Source of the DNA: Notamacropus eugenii
Taxonomy: Eukaryota > Chordata > Mammalia > Diprotodontia > Macropodidae
Reading direction: 5' to 3'
DNA length: 64,000 nucleotides
NCBI RefSeq assembly: GCF_028372415.1
Contig: NC_092875.1
Coordinates: 185,790,522 to 185,854,521, forward strand
The notes under the pieces are model-generated. The model was given only the letters and a program-made list of their open reading frames with translations. It ran no database searches and was not told the origin of the DNA. A program made the translations under genes and the position numbers. How positions within the stretch are numbered: position 1 is the stretch's first letter; each line of letters begins with the position of its first letter. Positions 1-11,589 of the stretch are shown piece after piece.

Positions 1-430
1 TTTTTAGTATTTTAAATATAGTTAAGCATACTTTATTTTTTATATGCTAACTGAAGTTAGTCTGTTGTCAGGACCATACTCAAAGTGTTTTAAACTTGAA
101 AGAATCTGCCAAAACCTGTACTTCATTGGTATAACATTAAATAAACTAGTGTCATCTACCACAGTGAAGCATCACAGCAGACTTTTTTGTGGAGGTCCTG
201 ATGGCAGGAAGTATCTGTTGTTCAAGACCCACCTAGTTAAGATAGATGAGGCTCATTGTTGCTAGCAACAAATGAAAAAATGTGCGTTTTTGTGGGTCTG
301 TGTCATCTTGCAGGATTCTTGAGGGGCATAAACACAAAGACCTCCCCAAACATAATTGCAGCTTTTGTACCAACATCTATTGCCAAGAATGAACAAATTC
401 TATGCAGAGCTTAACAAAATCCTTCACACC
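1..430. other. Unassigned non-coding sequence
   Basis: No recognisable gene, repeat or RNA. The short open frame near the start has no family features and stops after 73 codons. Confidence 0.5.
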
Positions 431-431
431 A

Positions 432-1012
432 AGGCAACTGATTGGTATCAATCAATCCACAAGTATTTTAAAAGCCTGCTATCCTAGACTCTGTGCTAGA
501 TGCTAGGGAAACAAGTCCAAAGAATGAAATAATCTTTATTGACAAGGAACTTACATTTTAATGGGGGCAGGAGATGACAAGTACATTTACAAATATATGC
601 AACATAAAATCAATTATATTTTATAAATAGAAAGTGAACAAAACCAAGTATGTACAAAGCAGGTCAATCCAAGATAATTTGGGAGGGAGAGCAGTAGTGT
701 TTGAGGTGGTTATGTCTAAAGTCCCTTCCAGCTCTAAATTCTATGTTCCTTTAAGTCACTTAATCAGTCTGAGCTTAGGACATGTGCTTAAGCTAAATCT
801 TAAAGGGAAAGAAACACTTAATGAGGCAAAGGTGAGGTTGGAGTGCATTTCATGTAAGGGGACGTTTACTGCAATGGCATAGATGTGAGATGAAGAACGA
901 TGAGGAGAGGCCAGTTTTGACTGAATTGCAGCCTAACTGTCATAGGGGAAATAATCTATGAATGTGGAAAAATAGGATGAGGTCAGATTGTATAAGGCTT
1001 TAAAAACTAAAC
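432..1012 (-). mobile_element. L2 LINE 3' region, degraded
   Basis: Reads as the reverse of an L2 3' end. A block ending in a degraded 'tgtgctagatgctaggg' is followed by 'ttacattttaatggggg' and, near 985, 'ataaggctttaaaaactaaacag', which matches the L2 3' UTR read backwards. A short MIR3/L3-like tail lies inside it, and the HAL1 element begins at its right edge. Confidence 0.6.
700..752 (+). mobile_element. MIR3/L3-type SINE or LINE tail fragment
   Basis: Carries the diagnostic 'gtcccttccagctctaaa' tail shared by L3/CR1 and MIR3, lying inside L2-like sequence. Confidence 0.45.
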
Positions 1013-1016
1013 AGAA

Positions 1017-3610
1017 GGGGCAGAGCCAAGATGGTGGAGTAAAAAGATGGACCTGCTGTAGCTCTCCCCCCACAGCCCTTAAAATACCTGCAAAAAATGA
1101 CTCTAAACAAATTCTAGAGCAGCAGAAGCCACAAAACGACAGAATAAAAGATTTCCAGCTCAAAACAGCCAGGAAGGCCTACAGGAAAGGTCTATCACAC
1201 CAGTCTCAGAGCAGAGCACAGCCTAGCTTTGGTCATATGGTGTGGCAGGGACAGGTCTGGAGCAGGCTTCAGGGCATGGAATCATAGGCAGCAGCTGCAG
1301 TTCCCAGATTTTTCAACCCATGAATGGCAAAGACAGCTTCAAAGGTCAGTGAGAAAGCTCTTTAACCTGAGTGAGAAGGGAGCAGGGTCAGGCCCTAGCC
1401 CCAGCTCCAGGGCAGTGAAAGTCACTGCAGCAGCATCGCCTTTTGGAACCCTGGGCCTAAAGACCTTGGGGGAATCAAGCAGCTGATCTGGGTCTCAGCC
1501 CTGAGTGACTGTCCCGGGGTGAGGAGGAGTGCTGGTGTGGTGGAGCTGGTGGTGATGATAGAGAGGGAATCCTACTCAAAGATCCTGGGTGGAAAAACTT
1601 GTGTTGCTTCCAGACCAGAGTACAGGACAAGAGAGGAATAAACTCCTCTCCCTTGATTGTGCCACCTTGGAAGAACTGAGAACTTACGGGTCCCTAGAGT
1701 ATACCCTCCACTTGACAAAGAACTCAAAAGTCAAGTAATTGGCTGGGAAAATACCCAAAAAAGGGGAAAAAATAAGACTATAGAAGGTTACTTTCTTGGT
1801 GAACAGGTATTTTCTTCTATCCTTTCAGATGAGGAAGAACAAAGCATACCATCAGAGGAAGACATAGAAGTCAAGACTGCTACATCCCAGATCTCCAAAA
1901 TAAATATGCAATGGTCTCAAGCCATGAAAGGGCTCAAAAAGGATTTTGAAAATCAAGTAAGAGAGGTGGAGGAAAAATTGGGAAGAGAAATGAGAGCAAT
2001 GCAAGAAAATCATGAAAAGTGAGTCAACAGCTTGCTAAAGGAGACCCCCAAAAATGCTGAAGAAAATAATACCTTTAAAAATAGACTAACCCAAATGGCA
2101 AAAGAGATCCAAAAAGCCAATGAGAAGAAGAATGCTTTAAAAACCAGAATTAGTCAAATGGAAAAGAAGATTCAAAAGCTCACTGAAGAAAATAGTTCTT
2201 AAAAATTAGAATGAAGCAGATGGAAGCTATTGACTTTATGAGACACCAAGAAATTATGAAACAAAGCCAAAAGAATGAAAAAATAGAAGACAATGTGAAA
2301 TATCTCATTGGAAAAACAGCTGACCTGGAAAATAGATCCAGGAGAGACATTTTAAAAATTATGGAGCTACCTGAAAGCCATGATCAAGGAAAGAGCCTAG
2401 ACATCATCTTTCATGAAATTATCAAGGAAAACTGCCCTGATATTCTAGAACCAGAAGGTAAAATAAATATTGGAAGAATGCCACCAATTATCTCCTGAAA
2501 GAGATCCAAAAAGAAAAACTTCTAGGAATATTGTAGCCAAATTCCAGAGTTCCCAGGTGAAGGATAAAATATTGCAAGCAGCTAGAAAGAAACAATTCAG
2601 TATTGTGGAAATACAATCAGGGTAACACAAGATCTAGCAACTTCTACATTAAGGGATCAAAGGGCTTGGAATATGATATTTCAGAAGTTAAAGGAACTAG
2701 GATTAAGACCAAGAATCACCTACCCAGCAAAACTGAGTATAATACTTCAGGGGAAAAAGTGGTCATTCAGTGAAATAGAGGACTTTCAAGCATTTTTGAT
2801 GAAAAGACCAGAGCTGACTAGAAAATCTGACTTTCAAACACAAGAATCAAGAGAAGCATGAAAAGGTTAACAGGAAAGAGAAATCATAAGGGACTTACTA
2901 AAGTGGAACTATTTACATTCCTACATGGAAAGATAATATTTGTAACTCTTGAGATTTTTCCCAGTATTTGGGTAGTTGAAGGGATTATATACATATGGAC
3001 AGAGGGTACAAGGTGAGTTAAATAGGATGGAATGATATCTAAAAAAGTAAAATTAAGGGATGAGAGAGGAATATATTGGGAGGAGAAAGGGAGAAATGGA
3101 ATGGGGCAAATTATCTCATAAAAAAGGCAAGAAAAAGCTTTCTTAATGGAGGGGGAAAGGGGGGAGGTGAGAGGGGATAAGTAAACCTTACTCTTATCAC
3201 ATTTGGCTTAAGGAGGGAATAACACACACTCAATTTGGTATGAAAATCCATCTTACAATACAGAAAAGTAGGGGAGAAGGAGATCAGTGGAGTGGGGGGG
3301 ATGATAGAAGGTAGGGCAAATGGGAGGAGAGAGTAATTAGAAGTAAACACTTTTTTGGGAGGGACAGGGTCAAAAGAGAATAGAATAAATAGGGGGCAGG
3401 ATAGGGTGGAGGAAAATATAGTTAGTCTTTCACAACATGAGTATTATGGACATCTTTTGCATAATTACACATGTATAGCCTATATTGAATTGCTTGCCTT
3501 CTTAGTGGGAGTGGGTGGGGAGGGAGGAAGGGAGAGGAGTTGGAACTCAAAGTTTTAGGAATGATGTTGAGAATTGTTTTTGCATGCAACTGGGAAATAA
3601 GAAATACAGA
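1017..3610 (+). mobile_element. HAL1-type half-LINE (ORF1-only L1 relative)
   Basis: Starts with the L1-family 5' motif 'cagagccaagatggtgg' at 1021. A 5' UTR follows, then an ORF1 region (about 1657-2861), then a purine-rich 3' UTR. It ends with the marsupial L1/HAL1 3' motif 'ggaactcaaagttttag' and 'aactgggaaataa' near 3590. I see no endonuclease or reverse-transcriptase region between ORF1 and the 3' end, which is the HAL1 layout. At about 2.6 kb it appears close to full length. The left flank is L2 sequence. An L1 with an internal deletion of ORF2 is the alternative reading. Confidence 0.75.
1657..2861 (+). pseudogene. HAL1/L1 ORF1 protein, broken
   Basis: L1-type ORF1p is an RNA-binding trimer that coats LINE RNA. 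The remnant shows a charged coiled-coil part (about 1900-2310, many K/E/Q residues). Next comes an RRM-like part with 'TADLENRSRRDILKIMELPE' (about 2317-2376), then a C-terminal part with 'RITYPAKLSIILQGKKWSFS' (about 2712-2771). Damage: an in-frame TGA at 2020-2022, a stop near 2200 with a change of frame by 2211, and further stops between 2496 and 2610. It cannot make a full protein. The C-terminal 'YPAKL...QGKKW' block is typical of L1 ORF1 ends. Confidence 0.75.
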
Positions 3611-3629
3611 TAATGGCGTATAGAAATCT

Positions 3630-5340
3630 GTTGATTGAAGCTTACAGAAAATATTGCTTCACTCACTGTGTAGAGAAATGAGGGGGGAAATGAATATGCA
3701 GAAAGTTTTGCAAGACATCCAAATAAATGATCATCCCCCAAAAATTTACAGATGAAACAAGAAGGTGAACAAACAGAGGAAAGTATGGAATAAATATACC
3801 AATATTCCTAGAAGCATCAATTTTTGTCATAAATGACTATGAAACAAATTTAGAATTTAACACTGGTTTCTGATTGCTATATAACTAAGCTGAAATGGCA
3901 CTTGAAGAAATGAAGCTGAAGAAAGTGACTGGATTAGATCAAAAGCATGTAGAAGATAACCTTCCGGATGTGACAAGATTTATAAAGTATTAGAGAATCA
4001 AATTTTAATATCTGAAAGCTGTCAAGATATCTAAAGTTATTTTTAAAATGACGAATTCTATCATTACTAAAAATTCACAATTAGGACATCTATATTTTTT
4101 GACCAACATGACTAATTTATCATCTTCATAAAATCTTAATGAGAATCATCTTCATATATCTAAAGGGTATGAAAATATGAGAAAGAAATAGGTAGGGTTT
4201 CACAAATGATTTTCTAATGATTTCTAAATAATTTTCTAGAGACCAAATCTTTACTCACATAATTAGCTGAAAGGTGCAGTATATTCCACTATATTATTTG
4301 ACAATTATTTTATGAAAGCATTTGATTTGGAAGTGCCACTTAGGCATAACTCCAACAAATTTTCTTATATGAATATGTTAAGATTATACAAAGTTCCTTG
4401 ACAACTTTAGTCATATCTTTTTTTCAGCCAACCTCTGATTGTCAACATCAAATAAGTCATAAAAGAGACTTGTACATACTATAGGTGTTTACCAGTGTCA
4501 TATAGTATGTCCAACACAGAGTCCAAGTGAAAGAAGGATGTCCTATAGGTGACGAAGTACTCCAGATGCTTCTCTTTTTGGTTAACATAGCACTGATTGC
4601 ACCAAACCCCAGAAAATGAGGGGCCTTCTCAATGAGATGCACTCAAAAATAGGACTAATCACCCATAGAGGAAAAATCGAATGGATGAAGAATACCTGTT
4701 CTCTAGACATGAAGTTGAATAGGCAGTCCATTGAATTAGTCCATCAGTACATAAATATTGGATATTTACTGCAGATGGACAGATTGAGTTAGGACAAGAA
4801 GTGTCTACAAGGAAGAAAACAAACTAGATTGCATTTGGGATATTATATAGTTTTTCCTGTGATCCCAAGCTGCACTCTGTTAAAACACTCCTATCTTCCT
4901 CACCTTTTTTTTCCCCCCAAACACTGATATTCTTTTATTGATATTATCAGTCTGTAAACAAAGGAACACCTCAATTTTTGTAGAATCCAAATTGTGGCTA
5001 ACCCCAAAACCAACGTAGAAATACGTAATACATTTTAAGCAGTGTATTACCAACAATTGCTTTTGTGCAAGAAGTGGTCTAAAATATCATCCAGAAAGTG
5101 AATGTTTAGGATAGGAGGTTTGTAGCATCCATGTACATGCTAGCTAATTGAAGGATAAAGGATTAATACCCAAGTGGTGTGCCTATGTAATGTGAAAGAC
5201 CTAAATGAAGTCTTTCAGAATGTTGGATAGATCTCTGTGGAGAATATAGAAGGATGTGAACAATAGCTATTCAGGATGAAAAGATCTTGGTTGGACTGCA
5301 ATCTATACTGATCAATAATCACCTTGGTGAGATCAAAGAT
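3630..5340 (+). mobile_element. RTE (BovB-like) LINE, heavily decayed
   Basis: Frame-shifted translation follows RTE reverse transcriptase. A stretch near 3890-3960 reads like 'MALEEMKLKKVTGLDQ', corresponding to the RTE 'K..GPDGI' block. A block near 4780-4890 with 'GQEV', 'RKKTN', 'IAFG' and 'DPKL' matches the conserved segment after the catalytic core. Many stops and frameshifts. The 5' and 3' limits are uncertain. Confidence 0.6.
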
Positions 5341-5555
5341 TCACTGACAAAAGTTAACTTTTCTTCCTAGTTTCAAGTCAGAGTAGTGTTTATTAGTCCC
5401 TATAAGAAAAAGTATACTGGAGCCAACTTAACTGGTTTGAAGAACCAATCATTCACTTTTTTAGTGTTAACATTTGTTACCTTGAAAATCAGAAAATGCT
5501 ACAAATCAGAACTTTATTGGGTTTGTTGATTGTCTAGACTTAAGAAAATGATGGA

Positions 5556-6150
5556 TATGGTGGCAAAAAATTGGAAATTGAGGGGGATACCCATCAAATG
5601 AGGAATGGCTGAACAACTTGTGGTATATGAATGTAATGAAATACTACTGTGCAATAAGAAATGATAAGCAGGTAGATTTCAGAAAAACCTGAAAAGATTT
5701 GTATGAACTGATGCAGAGTGAGACAAGAAGAACCAGGAAAACATTGTATATAGTAACAGCAACACTGTGTGATGATCAACCGTGAATGACTTAGCTCTTT
5801 TCAGCAATAAAATGATCCAAGACAATTACAAAAGACTCATGATGGAAAATGCTATCCATACCCAGATAAAGAACTGATGGAGTCTGAATGCAGATTGAAA
5901 CATACTATTTTCACTTTATTTTTTTCATTTTTTCCCCTTTTGGTCTCTGTTCTTTTACAATTGTGACTTATATAGAAATATGTTTTACATGATTGTGCAT
6001 ATATAACTATATCAAATTGCTTACCATTTTTGTAAGACATAAGGAGAGGGAAGGGAAAAGTTTGGAACTCAAAATCTTGTAAAAAATGAGTGCTAAAAAT
6101 TATTTCTCTACATAACTGGGAAAATAACTTATTTTTTTTACTTGATAGAG
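5556..6150 (+). mobile_element. L1 3' end, 5'-truncated
   Basis: Contains the conserved L1 3' block 'ggaatggctgaacaacttg' and 'gaaatactactgtgcaata', then 'aaaagactcatgatggaaa', ending in 'ggaactcaaaatcttgt' and 'ctacataactgggaaaa'. Truncated at the 5' side, as is usual for target-primed insertion. Confidence 0.85.
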
Positions 6151-6615
6151 AAAATGTTAATAATGGAGATTAAATTTAAAAGTATGCAGTGAGTACATTT
6201 TTCCTCCAGAGAGTCAACTGCTAAATGTTCACTAGTACAACACTGCTTATAGGTTATTCAATAAACATAAAATTCTAATGGTTAGAGTACTTTTCCCCCT
6301 GGAGAGCCAGTTGTGAAACATTTACCGGTGTATTGATAGTTAGAACTAATTAAGTGGAAAGTATTTCTCAGCTGCTGTTGGTGTAGTTAACAAAGCCTGT
6401 TTACATTAGTGATTTTGTCTTATCATAGTTTTCTTTTCCTTTGCCAGGTTGCAAAAATTTTAGGCACTTATAGTAAAGGTTGTGCAACATTCCAGTTAAC
6501 TGATATTAACAATACACTAAATAGTCTTTTAAGACCTTGGTTTCAGATACTGATATTTATAGGAATGAATAGAAGTAAAACTACCCCAGCTAGTATTTGT
6601 TCCCTTATTCTTTTA

Positions 6616-6876
6616 GGGGGAAGCAAGGTGGCACAGTGGGTAGAGTGCCAGGCCTAGAGCTAGGAAGACTCACCTTCATGAGCTCAAATCTGGACTTAGA
6701 CACTTACTAGCTGTGTGACCCTGAGCAAGTCGCTTCACCCTGTTTGCCTCAGTTTCCTCATCTGTAAAATGAGCTGTATAAGGAAATGGCAAAACACTCC
6801 ATTATCTTTGCCAAGAAAATCCCCAAATGGGGTCATGAAGAGTCAGATACGACTAAAACAACTGAACATCAACAAC
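6616..6876 (+). mobile_element. tRNA-derived SINE with RTE-type tail
   Basis: The head 'aggtggcacagtgggtagag' is tRNA-like and holds the pol III A-box region; a B-box-like 'gagctcaaatctgg' follows. The middle has 'gtttgcctcagtttcctcat'. The 3' part 'ccaaatggggtcatgaagag' runs into 'gactaaaacaactgaacatc', the BovB/RTE-like tail typical of MAR1-type marsupial SINEs. Confidence 0.85.
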
Positions 6877-6894
6877 TTAGGAAACACCACTGTA

Positions 6895-7045
6895 TTTCTC
6901 CGAGTCTCAGTTTCCTCATCTGTAAAATGGTGATAATAATATTTGTACTAGGGTGGTTATGAGGATCAAAAGAGATGTTGCATTTATGCAAAGCACTTCA
7001 TTAGCCTTAATGTATTCTATCAATGTTGGCTATCACTATTATACT
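6895..7045 (+). mobile_element. MIR 3' half
   Basis: 'gtctcagtttcctcatctgt' followed by 'gaggatcaaaagagatg' and 'caaagcacttc' is the 3' half of MIR. It directly follows a younger SINE. Confidence 0.7.
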
Positions 7046-7137
7046 AAAACAAAAGAGAAAAGAGACAATGATTTGGCATTAGAACCAGAAATCATAAATT
7101 GGAAGTTCCAGAGCAACATTCTTTTTTTGTTGTTGTC

Positions 7138-7285
7138 GTTGTTTTAAAAAATTATTTATTTTTTATCTTTAATTTTCAGCATTCACTTCCAAAAGTTTTA
7201 AATTTTCTTCACCTCTCTCCCCTCCCCCTTCCCCAAGATGGAGTGCAATCTGATATAGTCTCTACAGATACAACAAAATCCTTTT
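7138..7285 (-). mobile_element. L1 3' end fragment
   Basis: The reverse of the L1 3' terminus: 'ttttcagcattcacttccaa', a C/T-rich block, then 'caagatggagtgcaatctga', which corresponds to 'gattgcatgccatcttggg' in sense orientation. Confidence 0.75.
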
Positions 7286-7289
7286 AAAG

Positions 7290-8400
7290 CACCTTTTAAA
7301 CTTGATGGTCAACCTTCCTTTCACTGGAGAGGTGGGTGGCTATGGGTACAGAACTTTGTATATGTTGTCAAAGGTGGTTGCTGTTTTGGTTGGTTTTGCT
7401 TAATCAACTCTATTATTAGCTTAAAACCATCTTGTCTTTGTTATAAGCTAAAGTTCATTGGAGGAAGGTGGAAAGGATGGTAGTGGGAGTGTTGGGATGG
7501 TTCTATCTGAAAATGACTGTGAGGTAAAAAACAAAAGAGATCATTAAAACATTTAGAAATAAAAGCTAAAAATAAGATAAAATTGATGGTCAGACGTTGT
7601 TAATTAGAGGACTAAACTACAAACCAAATGGCAGGATGTTACCCAGTAAAGCTCTTTGGATTACACAGATGTTTACAAAAAAACCTTAAGAAAGTAAGAA
7701 TTGATATACCAGTTCAGGCTACTCTGACCTTTCTTTTTCTGATTGGCCCTAAAAGAAATTTTCTGGGAGTGTTTTTGTCTATGATAGTCTTCAGAAATGT
7801 ACCTAGGACAGCTTTAACTCCTTTTTAATGACCTGTTTCTAATAAAGGGAGTGAGTTGGAACATAGTGTACAGAGTGGACTTGTGGGCTTTAAACTGCTT
7901 CCGAGAAAATCACAGAATTTTGATGCTGAGAAGAAATTGAAGAGCTTCTTAATGATTCATCCTCCTGGTTCTGGATAGCACTGAATTTATTTCCAGAAAC
8001 ATGTAGTTATCAGTTCTATTCTCAAAAATTCTTAGGAAAGAGTATTTCACAGCTTCACTTGATAATTTCCTTTAATATACAACTGTCTGCTCTGTATTCA
8101 AAAAAATTCTGATACCTGATCTTAATTTTTTTTTTAGTTAAACCTTTAGTGAATGGAGAAAGAACTGTTTGTTCACAATCCCTGTAGTATCTGGCCATGT
8201 AACATCTCCTTGGAAGCAAAGAACTTCTTAGTACAATTTTTGTACTAGGAATTTGTTTTGGTAAAATTTACGGCGTCAGATACTTGACTTCTAAAATCTA
8301 ATCCATTGTCTAAAATAAAGGCAATACTATGTTTGGAGCTATTTTATGTTCTTACTTGGTTCTGATGTCTGGTAATACTCTTACCAGATAAAAAGAATAT
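7290..8400. other. Unassigned non-coding sequence
   Basis: No coding feature. A weak L3/MIR3-like segment may lie at 7900-8150, but it is too diverged to call. Confidence 0.4.
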
Positions 8401-8407
8401 TAATTCA

Positions 8408-8547
8408 GGGGTAACTAGGTAGGATAGACGATAGGGCACTGGCCCTGGAGTCAAGAGGACCTGAGTTCAAATGTGACCTCAGACACTTAGTAGTTGTGTG
8501 ACACTGGGCAGATCACTTAATCCAATTGCCTTCCCCCATAACAATCA
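8408..8547 (+). mobile_element. tRNA-derived SINE, short form
   Basis: Head 'ggccctggagtcaagaggac', B-box-like 'gagttcaaatgtgacctcag', then 'gtgtgacactgggcagatca' and 'cttaatccaattgcc'. It ends without the RTE tail. Confidence 0.8.
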
Positions 8548-8905
8548 GAATATTAATTTGTCAAATATTGAATTTCTACTACGTGTCAGGCACTGTAGGC
8601 ACTATGAAAGATATAAAGTTGGATAAGACAATTTCTGACTTCAGGGAACTTACAGTCTAGTGAAGGAGATAAAATGTATAAAAATATCCTTAATATAGGC
8701 AATATATTTCTACATTATGTGAGTGGTGAAAACTAGTGCTATAGAACTGCTTGGAATGGACAGATCACTTATAGTTGGGAGAAATTAGGAAAGATATCAT
8801 GGAGAATGTTACACTTAATTTGTACTTTGAAGGATGGGTAGGATTTCCACAGGTAGTTTTAGAGCAGAGGAAACATACTGAGAAAAGGTGCAAAATTTAA
8901 AAAGC
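8548..8905 (-). mobile_element. L2 LINE 3' region
   Basis: Reverse L2: 'ctactacgtgtcaggcactg' and 'cagggaacttacagtctagt', followed further in by 'ttgaaggatgggtaggattt', which matches deeper L2 3' UTR. Confidence 0.7.
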
Positions 8906-8939
8906 ACAATGAATTTGGGGAATAGGGTTAGTCTGGAGT

Positions 8940-9075
8940 GATTGAATAGGCAGCTAGATGCAGTTAAAACAGAATGCAGGACTTAGAGTCAGATGACTTG
9001 GGTTTGAATGCTGTCTCTATTACTTCTTACCTGTGTGACCTTGGGCAAAGCATATTTAGTCTTTCTAGGTCTCTT
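8940..9075 (+). mobile_element. MIR-type SINE fragment
   Basis: 'gacttagagtcagatgactt' followed by 'acctgtgtgaccttgggcaa' is the 5'/core part of a MIR-type SINE. Confidence 0.65.
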
Positions 9076-9289
9076 TTCCTCTTATGTCCCTTCCCACTCT
9101 AAATCTGTTAAATTTAACCCAATAGTAACAAATTCAGGCTGCTTGGGTACCCTTCTGAACTCTTTTTTCTTCTGTATATTTGTTAATATTTCACTCATGT
9201 TCTTTCTCTTTTTAACATTTCTATCACTATTTATAATAACTGTAAATTTTGTCATGAGAGGGCTGAAAAATAAGTAGAGATACTATTGT

Positions 9290-9500
9290 ACTCCTTCCCC
9301 CTAAGATGACCTTCCATCTACTTTGTATGTATCTTGTAGTACCCGTTTGTTTTCAAGTTCTCTCCCTCATTAGAATGTGAGCTCCTTGAGAGCAAAGATG
9401 GTTTTTGCTTCTTTCTATCTACGGTGCTCAGCGCAGTGGCTAGAATATAGTAAGCATTTAATAAATGCTTGTTTGTATTGACTACTAACTTAGTGATTTA
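9290..9500 (+). mobile_element. L2 LINE 3' end
   Basis: 'agaatgtgagctccttgaga', 'gctcagcgcagtggctagaa' and 'gcatttaataaatgcttgtt' are the diagnostic L2 3' terminus in sense orientation. Confidence 0.85.
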
Positions 9501-9504
9501 TTCA

Positions 9505-10185
9505 TTTACTTGTCTGAGTAATGTCTCTAACATAGGTTAGTTCACAAGCCCAATATGCCCATGCCTAAGGCATTAATTAGTACATAGGCTTTTTTTCTGC
9601 AGTTATGGTATTGAGCCATCTGATTTTTTAAGACAGAAGACTTGCAGCAGGAGGAAAAGGGAATTCTCTGGTATCCAAGATGCCGTTATTCCCTATTTTA
9701 GGTTTTCAAAGGGCACTGTGGAAAGGAACTAAAGGGATAAGGTTCTTTCTCTTCCATCTTCTTGTCATTTAATGGCACTTCCCAGTGAATCACTAGGCTG
9801 AACTGAGATGACCATCAAGGTTAGATGCACTTTAGTACGAAAATTACTAACTTCAAAGACAAAATACAGCTTTGAAACAGGAAGTAGTCCTTTCCTGTGT
9901 CCTTGTGATTGTTTGAATAGAAATTTGTTTCCAAAATTATTTTTACAACGTGTAAAATGTCTTGACTGTGATAGAATGCCTTGGAAAGGCTTATTGTAGC
10001 AAAGGTATTTTGTGTAGGTAGGTATCTAAATCTTTCTTCGTCTTAGCATAAAGATGACCCTTGGGTTCTTAAAGGCTCTACCAGCAAAGGGTATATTCTG
10101 ACAGAGCCTACCAAGCTGGAAAGGCTTTGAGCATCTAGACCTGGTGCCAGACAATGCCTATCATTTGAGGACCAGCCTAGCCCAG
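9505..10185. other. Unassigned non-coding sequence
   Basis: No gene or recognisable repeat seen. Confidence 0.45.
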
Positions 10186-10189
10186 TTCA

Positions 10190-10330
10190 TTACTTTGTAT
10201 GCAGTTTGTACTTAATTGGTTATGTTTAATGTTTCTCCTCAACAGAATGAAGCTCCTTGAGGATGTGAGACTACTTCTTTTTGGCCTTTGTGTCCTCCAC
10301 ATCTCACACAATTCTTGGAACTTAGTATAG
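10190..10330 (+). mobile_element. L2 LINE 3' end, diverged
   Basis: 'gaatgaagctccttgaggat' and 'cacacaattcttggaactta' fit an L2 3' end. A short TAA-rich run (10333-10350) follows. Confidence 0.6.
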
Positions 10331-10334
10331 GTAT

Positions 10335-10590
10335 AATAATAATAATAATAGCTAGACCTTATATAGAACCTTTAAGGTTTACAAAGTGCTTTACAAATAT
10401 CACCTAAATTGATTGCAAAACCCTGGGAGGTAGGTGCTATTATTATCTCCCTTTTACAATGAGGAAACTGAGAGGTTAGCTGACTTGCCCAGGGTCACAC
10501 AGCTAGTAAGAATCTGAGACTAGATTTGAAGTCACATCTTTGTGACTAGGGCTAGCGCTCTATCCATTCCATCACCTATTTGCCTTGTTC
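10335..10590 (-). mobile_element. MIR, near full length
   Basis: The reverse of MIR: 'tttacaaagtgctttacaaa', 'ttacaatgaggaaactgaga', 'gcccagggtcacacagctag', ending at the tRNA-like head 'ctctatccattccatcacct'. Confidence 0.85.
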
Positions 10591-10594
10591 CTTG

Positions 10595-11262
10595 TTGAAT
10601 GAATGAGTTAACAGAAGGTTGGCCACCAGATGATGAGTTTTTCAGCCAGAACAAAGCATGAAACTATCTTCTGAAGCATGAAGCTCTTCTGGAGCAAAAG
10701 AAACAGTATCTTTTGATTTGAGTTGGTTGAAGAAGTACTCATACTAATGATATCACAGATTATTTGAAGGAAAGAAGAAATTTGAGTAGAATAGAAGGAT
10801 GTGCTTTCTTTGGTTAGTGATGGATTAAGTTGCTTTCCTTTTCAAAGGGCAGAAAAGAATCTGAGAAAGGCCAGTATTTGGAACTGCTCTAATTGTTACC
10901 TCTCCCTAGAAGTTTCAAGGTAGAACGTGTTTTAATAATAAGAATGTGTGTTGGCTTTAAATTTGGTGTTGTGTTTCAAGGTACACATTACAAATCACTT
11001 TTCTGTTTATTTCCATCACAATGCATGCCTCAACTATAAGATATCTTGTACAACAGATAATTACACTGATTGAAATCTATAATCACAAAAATTGTGAATA
11101 AGACCCTGAAGTTTGGTCACTGTATCACCTATACACACTTGGATCACAAAACAGACTCAACTAGTTCTCGTGTTTGCTCCCACCCCCTGAGTTTTATTGG
11201 TCAAAAACATTACAAGAAACCTGTTAGTAGTACTCTGACTCTCTTATAGTGGTAAGAAGCTT
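10595..11262. other. Unassigned non-coding sequence
   Basis: No gene or clear repeat recognised. Confidence 0.45.
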
Positions 11263-11265
11263 GTA

Positions 11266-11406
11266 CCTTTCTCTTTTCTTTCCTTCCTTCCTTCCTTCCT
11301 TCCTTCCTTCCTTCCTTCCTTCCTTCCTTCCTTCCTTCCTTCCTTCCTTCCTTCCTTCCTTTCTCCCTCCCTCCCTTCCTCCTTTCCTTCTCTTTCTTTT
11401 TCTTTT

Positions 11407-11469
<63 letters not shown>

Positions 11470-11585
11470 CTCTCTCTCTCTCTCTTTCTCTCTTTCTTCC
11501 TTCCTTCCTTCCTTCCTTCCTTCCTTCCTTCCTTCCTTCCTTCCTTCCTTCCTTCCTTCCTTCCTTCCTTCCTTTCCTCTCCCCC
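11266..11585. repeat. Compound (TTCC)n-(TTTC)n-(TC)n-(TTCC)n microsatellite
   Basis: The plus strand is pyrimidine-only for 320 bases. A TTCC array comes first, followed by a mixed ccctcc/ctttt part. A TTTC array and a TC run come next, and a second TTCC array closes the tract. Open frames here, such as K/E/R/G-only minus-strand translations, are artefacts of the repeat. Confidence 0.98.
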
Positions 11586-11589
11586 AAGA

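Noticed and set aside
6409..6657. 82-codon plus-strand frame
   Set aside because: It runs into the SINE head at 6616; the remainder has no family sign.
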